Shown here piece after piece: positions 34,739 to 45,870 of a stretch of 64,000 bases of DNA (position 1 is the stretch's first letter; every line of letters starts with the position of its first letter). This stretch comes from Ricinus communis (Eukaryota > Streptophyta > Magnoliopsida > Malpighiales > Euphorbiaceae). Location of the stretch: contig NC_063260.1 in assembly GCF_019578655.1 (NCBI RefSeq), positions 12,774,501-12,838,500 on the forward strand. Direction: 5' to 3'. Both the position numbers and the translations under genes were made by a program. The notes beneath the pieces were generated by a model that saw only the letters and a program-made list of their open reading frames with translations, searched no databases and was not told where the DNA came from.

Positions 34739-37700
34739 CTCCTCCTCAACAAACCCTCAAATCACACAATAAAAATTCTCCAAGCACACACCCTCAAACC
34801 CAAAAACCCAAAGTCACTCTCTCTCATAAAATAAGCTTTAGATTTTCAAATTTAATTTAGTGTTTTGCAGGAGGTGCTTTGCTTCTATTCTCATGAAAGC
34901 GAAGCCGATAGAATAGAAAGAGAAAGAAAAGGGGGCACGTGGATAAGAGAGAAATGATGTCGTGGAGCGTTGAAAATAAATACAAATATTGTTTATTAAT
35001 AAAATAATTACTACTACTATATTGGTAAAGGGTGTAAGTACAAATACAGATAAAATATCTGACTGCATTTCCGCCTTATCCATTGCAGTCTTTGTCTGCC
35101 ACTTTATTTTTATTTTTTTATTTTTATTTTCCTTACACTTTCGGTTTTCTTTTTTGCCCTTTTAGCTTTGCCTCCACGCACTTCCATGATTCATGATTGT
35201 TACGTTTTTTTACCCTTTCTTCTCCAGTTCTCTTTCTTCCCAATTGTACATGTTCACTGCCCCTTGATCGGGCCGGTCCGGTTTAAATTCAAGTAAGTTT
35301 ATAATTTATATATTAATAGATACATAAAAAGAAATCAAATTTAAAAGTATTTTAATCTTATAGATAATCAAATAGTTCTGTGCAATTTCTTAAATCTTGT
35401 ATGAAGAGGAATTCTTTAGGATAATTGCATTGCAATAATTTGTATTATTTGTTACTAATAGGGTCATCAATTTTTAGAATGTTACAATGTAATAGATTTT
35501 TATGAATTACTTTATCTATATTAAGTGTATATATTAAAATAAATAAAAATATTTTATATTTAATTATTTAAAATTAATAAATATATAATAATTATTAATC
35601 GGGCCGATGAAATAATAGAATATATAAAAAAATTATATCTATAAAGTCCAATTAATTATTTTAATAACAAATAATAGCGGGCCAAGTATATTAAATTAAG
35701 TCAACTGAAAAGTCCTATATAATCACTATTAATGCAGAAGATGATAGCCAAGCAGCCATAAACTCATAATGTTTTCCTACCAAATAGAAGATTATATTAT
35801 GGTTATGTGGTAATGAACATTAATTAGTGTAGCAAGATTGTTTCACAAAATTTGCATTTGGAAAGCATAGGCCCATAATGATGCTGGGTAATTACCGGAT
35901 TAGGGAGTCATTATTTCCATTCCTGTGTATGTACAACCCTAAATGATTCATTTTCTCACATATTGTAAATCCTCTTCTATCATATCACTCCCTATTTCTT
36001 TTTATTCTATTTTTATAAATAACTATCTATCTACAGATCATTTATTATTGTTATTTAATTAGTTTATTAATTCTATATATTCTTCTATTAATTTAGATTA
36101 TCATAATTTATATAATTTTTAATTACTTATTGATATTAAAATTATCAAGTATTACTAATTAAATTATAAGAAATAAATAGAAGTATGTAATAAATAAAAA
36201 ATAAATAGTTACTGCACATAATTAGTGAATTTAATATTTCAATTATAAATCTATGATACACTATAATAATTCTTAAATATGCTTACTCTATGTTTTAACA
36301 TAAAAAAAGATTACAGTAATAATATAAAAATGAAAGAAAAGGAATAGCATTTAGATATTAAAGAATGCAAAGTAAATACTGAAGTAATTATAGAATGAAA
36401 AAAGAAAAAAGTAATAATATTCCCCATGTTATTCAACCTAAGTTTATAGATTAAATATCTATTAGTCCAACTCCTACTAATTATAGCAAATATTGGTTAA
36501 TCATTGAATATTGACATAGGATTAATGATATCATGAAACTTAGAAGATTAACATTGAAATGCAATAATCAAACCAGATGCAATTCATCATTTAATTATTT
36601 ATTTTTGAAAAATTAATTATTTTTTTTAAAGAGAGAAATTGAATAATTATTATTATATTTCTGTCCAAACCAGAAGTAGAATAAATCATGGCTGCTCCTT
36701 CAACAGCTTACATACAACTAATATTCCCATCAATTGAGGATTAAAAAAGGAGAATGTGACTTTCTTTTTTACCTTCTAGAATGCAGCAGTTTTATTTGAT
36801 CCAAATAGCCAAATTGGACTCTGCAATGTTCTTCAAGGAATAATAAATTCAATGTATTTGCGGCCAGTGACTCAGTGGTCAGTCGGCAATCATCAAAAAC
36901 TCCAACAATTCCAAGAACAAAAACTTCATATACAAGGTGGAAAAAAAATAAAATATAACTTTAAATAATCTTGACAAAAATGTAAGGCTTTTATATTCAT
37001 CGTTTGATATATATTATATAATTAGTAGCTCTTATTTAATTTTATAATAGCTGCATAGTCCATTTTTTTTATCACACCTTTTATATATAATATTTTTATC
37101 GAATTATATTAATATATTTTAAGACAAAAATATAATTTTATAAAATGATTAAATGGGTAAGAATTGGGATAAAAAGAATTGTCCTTAGTCAATTAAGTAA
37201 TTTTATAGATTTATATGCATAGTAGTAGCATGGGATGGAGTGAAGTGATTTATATATTTTTATTTTTTATTGAAACATGTATACAAATTATGTGTTGTAT
37301 AATGAAGAGCTACATTCTTGTAAATTTTGATTATATGTGATTTAAATACTTTTAGAAAACTACTCCAATTTAAGAATAATTATTATGACATGCGAGACTT
37401 TATAAGAATATAATTAGATATTTCACTTGAAAAAAATGAATTACAACTCTTTCTCAAATAATAGTTAATTCTTTTTATTTTTTTAATTTAAAAAAGATGT
37501 AAAAGAAAGTATAACTAACATAAAAAAAATAAAAAAATAGATGTTTCAAGTTATGCTCTTAACAAAAATATGGGCATTATATAATTGAAAAATATAATGA
37601 ATGAAGCAAAACATATGAAAGTGGGAGTGAGTGATTAGTTGATAGTGAAAATGAGGAGAGAATGGAGAAAGATGTTTTGGGTGGGGTGGGTGATGACTGA

Positions 37701-37894
37701 TGATGAGATAATGTGGGTTAGGTCCACACCACATAGATAATATAATTAATTCTCTCTATCATGGACAACAACCTACTCCCTACTTTTGTAAATTAATAAA
37801 AAAATAAAATAGGGATAAGAAACATCAATGCTTAATTTGTCTCTTTCAAAGCTCAACTACCAAATAATCAAAATATTAATCATTTATTTTCTCT
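34739..37894. other. Intergenic, gene-poor AT-rich DNA
   Basis: The first 200 bases are the leader and promoter of the RING-ligase gene. From about 35280 to 37890 the DNA is very AT-rich with no supported gene, RNA or clearly bounded transposon. Confidence 0.55.
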
Positions 37895-37895
37895 A

Positions 37896-38043
37896 GAGCT
37901 GGAATTACGCTGGCACCAGACTTGCCCTCCAATGATCCTCGTTAATGGATTTAGATTGTACTCATTCTAATTACCAGACTCAAAGAGCCCGGTATTGTTA
38001 TTTATTGTCACTACCTCTCCATGTCAGGATTAGGTAATTTACG
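37896..38043 (-). pseudogene. Decayed antisense 18S rDNA fragment A
   Basis: The plus strand reads GAGCTGGAATTAC, GCTGGCACCAGACTTGCCCT, TTTAGATTGTACTCATT and AGAGCCCGGTATTGTTATT. These are the reverse complement of nuclear 18S rRNA (the region around its 500s). Small deletions (CGCGGCT lost) and several C-to-T / G-to-A changes show that it is not a functional gene. Confidence 0.88.
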
Positions 38044-38177
38044 CAATCAAAACTACGTGCATAGGACGCCCGAGCACTGCAGCTCGTCTCTAGCCTCAAC
38101 ACAAGCACGAGCCCGTGCAAGAAATGTATCATCGACCAGATCCAAACTCCTCGCAACAGGGAGTGCGCATAAGCAGA
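38044..38177. other. GC-richer segment between two 18S fragments
   Basis: About 130 bases lie between the two 18S-like fragments. They are notably richer in G and C than the surroundings (for example CACGAGCCCGTGC). I cannot place them in 18S by memory; rDNA spacer or another insert is possible. A 63-codon open frame here is not a gene. Confidence 0.4.
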
Positions 38178-38338
38178 ATAGGACGAAATCCTATGATGTT
38201 ATCCCATGCTAATGTATACAGAGCGTAGGCTTGCTTTGAGCACTCTAATTTCTTTAAAGTAAGGCCGGAAGGGACGACAGTGCACACCGCTAGGCGGACC
38301 GGTCGACCCAACCCAAGGTCCAACTGCGAGCTTTTTAT
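38178..38338 (-). pseudogene. Decayed antisense 18S rDNA fragment B
   Basis: The plus strand reads ATAGGACGAAATCCTATG, ATGTATACAGAGCGTAGGC, GAGCACTCTAATTTCTTTAA and CGACCCAACCCAAGGTCC. These are the reverse complement of the 18S region that directly follows fragment A on the rRNA. The order B-then-A expected on an antisense copy is swapped, so the two pieces are permuted. A 30-40 base deletion after AAAGTAA and point changes are visible. Confidence 0.88.
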
Positions 38339-40445
38339 TCTCTTCCCTTATTCACTATACCATCCACTATCATTTATGGATTCCTAGCAGGAATGACCAA
38401 GTTGAAATTTGAAATATATTAGAAAATGTTTTATTCTCATTTTCAATTATTTTACTATCTGTGAAATATAAAATTGTAAGAAAAATATATTCTCATGTCT
38501 TGATGAGATTAATTGAAGTATTGATTATACTAAAATTGCAAGAAAAATATTTTTATGACATTTAAATTTTTGATAAATATATTTATTTTTTGTATTGACA
38601 TGTATATTTATTTTTTACCAATAAAACTCAAATTTAGATATATATTAATAATATCTTAATATTATATTAACTAATCAGATAATAATACTAATTTTATTTC
38701 TAAAAATAGTATATTAATTATATTTTAATATTATATTAATTAATAAATTATTCTAAATTATATCTAATAATAAATTAGTTATTTTATAATTATATAATAA
38801 ATTTTTAATCTTAGAAAATAATAATAATAATTATTATTATTATACTGATAATATTAATTTATATGATACTAAAATTAATTAATAAATATTTTAAAAATAA
38901 TTTTTATATTATTATAATAATAAAATTTTAAAAAAATTAGAAAAGACATTTACAAATAGTTAGTTTAGTATTATCTTTAAAATATTATAAATTAATACTA
39001 AATATTAAAGAGTTTATTAAATGATATCTATCAATTTCATTTTATTGAAGCAATAATAATAATGACTATGCAACGTATGGATAAACGACTGATATATGAC
39101 AATCCCTGCAACTGCGAGAATGCTTTTGTATCTTGGGTTGTTTGCCGCGGTTTGAATTTATATAATTCAAATGTATTAGAAATTTAGAATTTAGAAAAAT
39201 TTCTCAAACGGAATCGAATTTTAATAATTTTTAAATTATACTAGAATATATAATTTTTTTTAAAATTAAATTTGTATTTAACATACGGTTCAAATTATAG
39301 ATTCAGATCTAATTAAAACGGTTCTTATAAAGAATTCAGATTTAACAAAATAGTACGACAAGAAATGAGATGATGAAAATTTAGAAGTTTTTTAATTTTT
39401 ATATAATAAAGAATTATATTTTTTAAGTTTAAACAATTTCCAATTAACTTGAAATTTACCATAAAATTTAAGTTAAATAAAAAAATTAATAAAATTATAT
39501 ATTACATGCCCTTCTTTAATAGCCACTGTAAATTAACATATTATGTAATAAAAGTGAATATTATAAAACTAAAATCTACCCTCATAGTTGTAATTTTAAA
39601 TTTATTATATATTTATAACAATGAGCTTACAATGTATATATTATATGCCGATCTTTTAATTTTGTTAGTTACAGTGATATCTAAGATTATATTAAAAGAT
39701 AAATTAAGTGTAGTTTGGTTTGAAAAAAGTTAAGCAATCAATGATACTTTTCAGTTCTATTTTTTCGATACAATTTAAAATATTTGAGTCCTGTGTTTAG
39801 TCCGTAATTACTAATTAAGATATGCAAATATTTATATTAAAAAAATAATTAAATATATTTTGTTAAGAAGTTCAAGCAAAAAATCTAATTATGCTATTTC
39901 TTTAAAATCTTAATATGTCCGTTCTACATAAAAATGAAATGTTTCAACTGTGGGCAGGGCTTAAGGAAATATTAGGTTAGAGTAAACATATTGGGCTGGA
40001 TTAGTTCTAAACTATTCTTTTTTTCTAAAAGAAAAATTCAAGCTAAATTTGAACTCAACCCGGCCCTACTTTTGAATCAATTTAGGGTTAGCTTCTAGGA
40101 TGCGAAATAGTTAAAAATGTTTGTGTTAATTCCCAAAAGCTTTTGCAGATTTCTACCATTTTTAGGCTTAATTACCTTTTTAATTCCGAATTTTAGACTT
40201 TTTTTTCTTTTCAGTTTTATCTAATTCTTTCAAAGTTTTTATTTTAATAACAAATTATGAGATTTTTTTGGATTTAATATTCCGGTAAAATTTGACTAAA
40301 AGTCATGATGATTATTGCTGATATGGCATAGCATTTTATTTAAAGAAAAATCATTGTCTAAGTTTGATATATGTCCATATTTATACATCAAACCGATAAA
40401 TTATTGATACATATATATTAGTTTTAAATAATAGATATATATATC
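38339..40445. other. Intergenic, extremely AT-rich
   Basis: No gene supported. It contains AT-only stretches such as the AATAATAATAATTATTATTATTAT self-complementary run at about 38818-38841. The last 90 bases (from about 40354) are the left half of a dispersed repeat that the copia element interrupted. Confidence 0.55.
40354..40445 (+). repeat. Left half of a dispersed repeat split by copia
   Basis: This stretch includes AAACCGATAAATTATTGATAC and ATTAGTTTTAAATAAT. It aligns with the first half of the uninterrupted copy at about 45687-45870. The second half of this same copy continues at 45232, on the other side of the retrotransposon. Confidence 0.65.
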
Positions 40446-40639
40446 TGAGAAAGGAAAAAAGAAAAATATTCTCTTATTTTTTTCATATATCAAACATAGG
40501 AAAAACACAACTTATATAGACTAGCTAAAGGATAGAAAAAATCTTGGATATGAGCTAATTTATCTTATCCCTAAACCTTAGAATGTTTATCTATATCTCT
40601 AACAAACAAAAACTAATTAGTTATTCTAGCTTATCAACA
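40446..40639 (-). repeat. 3' LTR of the copia element
   Basis: On the minus strand it starts TGTTGATAAG and ends CCTTTCTCA, so it has TG...CA ends. It aligns with 45040-45231 over its whole length with scattered differences. Confidence 0.88.
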
Positions 40640-40651
40640 CTCCCTCTCAAG
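40640..40651 (-). other. Polypurine tract of the copia element
   Basis: On the minus strand TTGAGAGGGAG lies directly before the TG of the 3' LTR. This is the expected site and composition for plus-strand priming. Confidence 0.75.
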
Positions 40652-40970
40652 TTGGAGCAAATATATCTGTCATGCCCAACTTGCTAAGTTGAAATTCAAA
40701 TTGCTGTATAAACAACCCTTTAGTTAAAATATATGCCACCTGCTGTGTAGTTGGTACAAATGGAGGACAAATAATTCCTTCTTCAAGTTTTTCTTTTAGG
40801 AAGTGCCTGTCAATTTCAATACGTTTTGTCCTGTCATGTAAAACAGGATTATATGCAATACTGATAGCTGCCTTATTGTCACAATACAGCTTCATACGTA
40901 AACTCACAGACCTTTTAAGCTCTTGTAGAGCCCTTGTCAGCCAAATAATCTCACACACTCCCTGTGCCAT
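40647..40970 (-). pseudogene. Copia RNase H fragment
   Basis: This segment (about 107 codons) reads LYCDNKAAISIAYNPVLHDR and RIEIDRHFLKEK, the classic copia RNase H tail. It also has the QVAYILTKGL motif, where the usual form is ADILTKGL. It is the longest clean part of the C-terminal polyprotein, not an independent gene. Confidence 0.85.
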
Positions 40971-41122
40971 TGATCTGAATTATGCCTCAACACTACTTCT
41001 AGCAAACTACATTCTGCTTTTTACTTCTCCATATGACTAAATTACCCCAAATAAATGCACAGTATCTAGAAGTTGACTTTCTATCAGTGATTGAACTTGT
41101 CCAATTAGCATCCGTGTACACC

Positions 41123-42196
41123 TCAACTCCTTTTTTTTTTCTTGAAAAAAAGTCCTTTTCCTGGTGTACTTTTCAAATAACGAAGAATTCGATATACAGC
41201 TTCAAGATGTTCTTCATATGGAGAATACATAAACTGACTTACCAAGCTTACAGCGAAAGCAATGTCCGGACGAGTATGTGATAAGTAAATCAGTTTTCCA
41301 ACCAACCTCTGATATCTTCCTATGTCTACTGGAACACCATTCTTTACCTCCCCAAGTCTAGAATTAGCTTCAATTGGAGTTTCAGAAGGTTTACAACCAC
41401 ATATTCCAGTTTCTTTCAAGAGATCTAGAATATACTTCCGTTGTGAGATAACAATGCCTTTCTTTGACCTTGCCACTTCCATTCTAAGAAAGTATCTTAG
41501 CTTGCCTAAATCTTTCATTTCAAACTCCTTGGCTAGGTTTTGTTTCAATCTGCTTATTTCAATTATATCATCTCCAATTAAAATTATATCATCTACATAG
41601 ATAATTAAAACAGAAATTTTGTCTTCAATAGAACTCTTTATGAAAAGAGTATGATCAGATTGACTTTGATTATAACCTTGACCTTTAACAAACTTTGTGA
41701 ACCTCTCGAATCATGCTCTAGGAGATTGTTTAAGGTTATATAAAAATCGTTTTAGCTTACATACCTTGGTTCTAAATTTCTAAGCAAAACCAGGTGGAGG
41801 TTCCATGTATACTTTCTCCTCTAAGTCACCACTCAAAAAGGCATTCTTCACATCTAGATGATTCAAAGACCAATCTAGATTAGCTGCAACAAACAAGAGC
41901 ACTAAAATAGTATTGAGTTTCGCCACAGGAGAAAAAGTTTCATAGTAGTCCACTCCATATGTTTAAGTAAATCCTTTGGCTACTAGACGAGCTTTATATC
42001 TTTCCAAGGATCCATCTGAATTGTACTTCACAATAAACACCCATTTACATCCGACAACTGTCTTCCCATATGGAAAATCCACTTCTTCCCAAGTAGCATT
42101 CTTCTCCAAGGCTCTTATCTCCTCCAAAATAGCTTCTTTCCACTCAGAAGCATTTAAAGCCTCCAAAACACTATTTGGAATAACCATACTAGACAT
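41123..42196 (-). pseudogene. Copia reverse transcriptase remnant
   Basis: RT blocks in order on the minus strand: SEWKEAILEEIRALEKNATW, GCKWVFIVKYNSDGSLERYK, then after in-frame stops and shifts the intact YVDD box, then KDLGKLRYFLRMEVARS, LLKETGICGCKPSETPIE and LSHTRPDIAFAVSLVSQFM. The catalytic aspartates of YVDD survive, but the frame does not. Confidence 0.88.
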
Positions 42197-42868
42197 TTGT
42201 GAGATAAAAGCACAATATGATGATGAAATATTTTTGTAAGATACAAATTTGACAAAAGATGTTTAGTATATAACCTGACACCTTTCCTAAGCGCAATGAG
42301 AAAATCAAGTTGACTAGATGAATTATTTGTAGGAAGTTTTGGAGATGGTGCTGTGGGATGGTGGCTCTTTTTTGTGCTTGATGTTCCTTTGAATATACAA
42401 GACCTTTCAACTTTTTCGCATAGATATCAGTTGTTTCAATATTTTGATTTTGAGATGACCTTATCAGAGGCTGTTCAATATTTTCAATATTTAAATCATT
42501 TGTTTCCACACTTTCTTTATTTTTTGACCTATTTTCTTTTGAAACATGATCAAACCCCCAAGAAATACCATTATTTGAAAAAAACTCAAAAGTTAAATTA
42601 TAATCAGAATTTAAATCAGAACCAGAATCAGTTGAGACATCTTAACTAGTGTTCTCCCCCTGAAGATGAAATTTGTCAAAGTATGATTGTCCTTCAAAAA
42701 AAGTGACATCCATAGAAATAAAAAGATTTATAACCTTTTTGATTTGCAGGTAGCCTACAAAAATACATTTATATGCTTTTGGATCAAGTTTTGAACGTTC
42801 GGGATCATAATTATGGACAAAAGCCACACTTCCAAATTTTTTTTAAAGAATGTTGCTAGTTAGCCGAG

Positions 42869-43532
42869 TTATGGGAAACATTCACTAAAAACTCTAATTG
42901 GTGTTTTAAAGTTCAAAATTCTTGTAGGCAATCTATTAATCAAGTAAATGACTGTTAAAACTGCTTCTCCCCAAAGATAATTTGAAATTTTAGTTGTAAA
43001 ACTAAGAGCTCGAACAACCTCTAGGATATGTTTATATTTTCTCTCAGCCACCCCGTTTTGCTGAGGCGTGTTACTACAATAACTTTGGTGAATAATCCAT
43101 TTTTCAGCAAAAAATTGTCCCAACACATTGAGTCTGAAATTGTGTTTGAACCATATTATAAAAATTTGTGAACACACTTTCAACATCAGATTTCTCTTTT
43201 AAAAGAAAGACCCAAGTAACTCTAGTATGATCATCAATAAAAAGGATAAACCAGCATTTTTCAGAAAATGTTGGCGCTCTAGAAGGACCCCAAACATTAA
43301 TGTGAATCATGGTAAATGACTTGGACTGCTTATAAGGTTGCGATTGATAAACAGTTCGGTGATGTTTAGCTAATTCACAAAATTCATATCGGAAAAACAA
43401 AGGATTTTTATTCATGAATAACTTTAGGAACAAATACTTTAAATATTGAAAATTTGGATGTCCTAGCCGATAATGCCATAACATAATCATAGTGTCACTT
43501 GAAACAAAAATAGAATTGAAACAGGTTTGCAA
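42869..43532 (-). pseudogene. Copia integrase remnant
   Basis: The integrase zinc-binding and core region shows LWHYRLGHPNFQYLKYLF, ELAKHHRTVY, WFILFIDDHTRVTWVFLL and NTPQQNGVAERKYKHILE. The first cysteine of the HHCC motif (usually CEIC) is tyrosine here (YEFC). Frameshifts separate the pieces. Confidence 0.87.
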
Positions 43533-44155
43533 GTCTTGCCTTCTAAAGGTTGACTCATCATTGAAGAGTAGAATCCACCATCCAATTTAGCACCCCCAAT
43601 CATCTTTCCCGAGGTTAAATCTTGAAATTTACAATAGGAAGACTTAAAAATCACTCGACAATTATGATCAGAGGTTAACTTACTCACATATAAAATATTA
43701 TATGACAAATGTGGAATATGTAAGATATTCTTAAGAACTAGAGAAGACGAAATAGGAATTGTTCCTTTCCGAGCAAGAGTGGCTAAGTAACCATCTGCAA
43801 TTTTAACCTTTCGATTTCCTGCACAAGGTATATAAGAGGAAAAATTTGCAATCACCGGACATGTGATCGTGAGTAACTTTGAATCTAATATCCAAGTGCT
43901 ATAGGATTTGGAACAAGCTATGGCTGCAATGAAAGAATTACCTGATTGTGCAAAAGAACAAGATAGGTTAGATTTTTCTAAAGTTTGGGACTTAAACATT
44001 TTATACAGGTGCTCTATCTGTTCCTTGATAAAAGGAAGAGATTCAGAAGAAGACTGCTGCCCCGGATTAGTATTGCTAGCTTGAAAAGCGCGTACATCTC
44101 CCCCTAACTTTGTGTTATCGCTGCTTGTTTTCTTCTTCGATTTCCCATGCAATTT

Positions 44156-45000
44156 CTAGTAAGTATCTTGAGTATGCCATGGTTTTCGATAATGATCATA
44201 CCAGGGTTTCTGCTTTCCCCCTGAGTCTGTACCTCGAGTTACAAGAGCAGATCCATCAACATCTATTTTTGGTTCATCATTTTTCAGCATCACTTTTCGT
44301 CGTGCTTCTTCTCTATGCACTTCTGAAAAAACTTCTCTAATAGTTGGTAAAGGATTTTTTCCTAATATACGTCCACGAACCTCATCAAGATCTTTGTTTA
44401 AACCAGCCAAGAAAATAAATACTTGACCTCTTTTAATTTTCTTTTTGATCGAGCACTGTCATTAGGATTCTCCCATTGTTCATCTTCAAACATGTCCAAT
44501 TCCTGCCAAACAGCCATCATATCATTATAGTAAGCTGTTACCTCTCGATTACCTTATTGCATTTTCCATATATGGGTGTTTAATTCAAATAACTACGAAT
44601 GATTGTCCAAATCTGAATAGTTTCTCGAACTGCTTTCCAAACAACTCGATCAGTCTGCAAAAACATGAATGGTTTTCCAATAACCGAATCCATTGAGTTA
44701 ATCAACCAGGTATTAACCATTGAATTTTCTGAGCGCCACTACCTGTATTTCGAATCGTCGGTTGCTGGTGGTTTTATCTCACCATTCAAGTATCCAAGTT
44801 TCCCTTTTCCGTCAATCACCAACCTCATGGACTGAAACCATTCAAGATAATTCTTGCCATTCAGCTTGTGAATGGTGATTTAAGAGAATTTTCAAGAGGA
44901 AAAGGTGGAAGTAACTGAGAAACTCCCCCTGATGGTGTCACGTCACTGCTAGCTTCTGAAGTGGCTGAACTAGAGCCAACCATGGCAGCCTTAAAATTCA
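44156..45000 (-). pseudogene. Copia gag remnant with lost zinc knuckle
   Basis: On the minus strand gag starts near 45000 (MNFKAAMVGSSSATSEASSD) and runs to about 44110 with several stops. The zinc knuckle, normally C-X2-C-X4-H-X4-C, reads YDHYRKPWHTQDTY: all three cysteines are tyrosine and the histidine is kept. A stop (TAG) follows where a tryptophan is usual. Confidence 0.82.
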
Positions 45001-45014
45001 TGATCAAGCCCTAA

Positions 45015-45026
45015 GCTTTGATACCA
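45015..45026 (-). other. Primer binding site of the copia element
   Basis: The minus strand reads TGGTATCAAAGC, one base from TGGTATCAGAGC, the complement of the 3' end of initiator tRNA-Met used by most plant copia elements. It lies about 13 bases inside the 5' LTR end. Confidence 0.85.
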
Positions 45027-45039
45027 TGTAGAATTTTTA

Positions 45040-45231
45040 TAGAGAAAGGAAAAAAGAATATTCTCTTTTTTTTTCATATATCAAACATAGGAAAAACACA
45101 ACTTATGTAGACTAGTTAAAGGATAGAAAAAAAATTTAGATAAGAACTAATTTATCTTATCCCTAAACCTTAGAATGTTTATCCCTATCTCTAACAAACA
45201 AAAACTAATTAGTTATTCTAATTTATCAACA
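45040..45231 (-). repeat. 5' LTR of the copia element
   Basis: Mate of the LTR at 40446-40639. It begins TGTTGATAA on the minus strand and ends CCTTTCTCTA beside the PBS region. It is followed on the plus strand by GTATC, the candidate target duplication. Confidence 0.87.
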
Positions 45232-45330
45232 GTATCAATCATCTACTCCTAAAGTGTAACACACTCATATGCAGGTGCCACTCTTCTATTAGTTGTGGTC
45301 TATACACCAAATCTAGATAAGAAATTCTCT
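45232..45330 (+). repeat. Right half of the dispersed repeat split by copia
   Basis: This continues the repeat interrupted at 40445: CCTAAAGTGTAACACACTCA and CACTCTTCTATTAGTTGTGG align with TTAAAGTATAAAATACTCA and CACTCTTCTATTAGTTGTAG in the intact copy near 45687-45870. Confidence 0.7.
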
Positions 45331-45383
45331 TGTTTAAATAATTAAATAAAATAAAAATTAATGAACCAACAAGTCTAACTCAT

Positions 45384-45440
45384 CAAACACACTAAGTTTA
45401 AGTCAAACACATTGAGTTTGATTAAAACACACTGAGTTGA
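45384..45440 (+). repeat. Three degenerate tandem copies of an AAACACACTGAGTT motif
   Basis: AAACACACTAAGTTTA, AAACACATTGAGTTTG and AAACACACTGAGTTGA follow one another with a period of about 20 bases. Confidence 0.7.
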
Positions 45441-45686
45441 ACCACAGAATCAAGACTTAAAAAAACCCACAAAATAAGAAATACCACATAAAAATCAGAA
45501 CTTTTATTCATACTTAAGATCGTGATAATAAAAAGAAAGATGGGTACAGTCTTTATAGACGATAGATGGTGGTGGTATTATTGTTGCAACTAGCTATTGC
45601 GGGAGTAAAATTCAATCTTTCTTTCCTATAGACCATGATTAAATCGACCAACTAAGTGCGGTGAGGACATCTAAGGGAGATAATTA

Positions 45687-45870
45687 CCTAAACTTGGGTG
45701 TATGTCCCTATCTATATACCAAACCGATAAATAATTGACACATATTCATTAGTTTTAAATGATAAAGTATGTGTCAATTATTTAATATTAAAGTATAAAA
45801 TACTCATATATACATGTCACTCTTCTATTAGTTGTAGTGTATATACCAAGCCTAGACAAAAATTTTACTC
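45687..45870 (+). repeat. Uninterrupted copy of the dispersed repeat
   Basis: Aligns end to end with the copy that the copia element split (40354-40445 plus 45232-45330), and its centre matches a fragment in an intron at 16871-16920. It begins near CCTAAACTTGGGTGTATGTC. No coding capacity; family unknown. Confidence 0.65.

Larger units (their letters stand above)
40446..45231 (-). mobile_element. Ty1/copia LTR retrotransposon, degenerate
   Basis: Complete-length element of about 4.8 kb on the minus strand. LTRs are 40446-40639 and 45040-45231, roughly 90 percent identical by eye. The PBS is at 45015-45026 and the PPT is next to the 3' LTR. Coding order on the minus strand is gag, protease region, integrase, RT, RNase H, the copia order. 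Recognised parts: integrase HYRLGHPNFQYLKYLF and TPQQNGVAERK; RT WEEVDFPYGKTVVGCKWVF, an intact YVDD at 41588-41599 and the KDLGKLRYFLRMEV block; RNase H LYCDNKAAISIAYNPV and TKRIEIDRHFLKEK. The reading frame is broken by many stops and shifts. The flanks carry near-identical 5-base duplications (ATATC left, GTATC right). Confidence 0.93.

Noticed and set aside
38021..38323. Two overlapping 63-64 codon open frames in the rDNA-like block
   Set aside because: They are translations of 18S-derived sequence and its insert, not genes.
41976..44340. Plus-strand open frames across the copia element
   Set aside because: All are antisense shadows of the minus-strand polyprotein.
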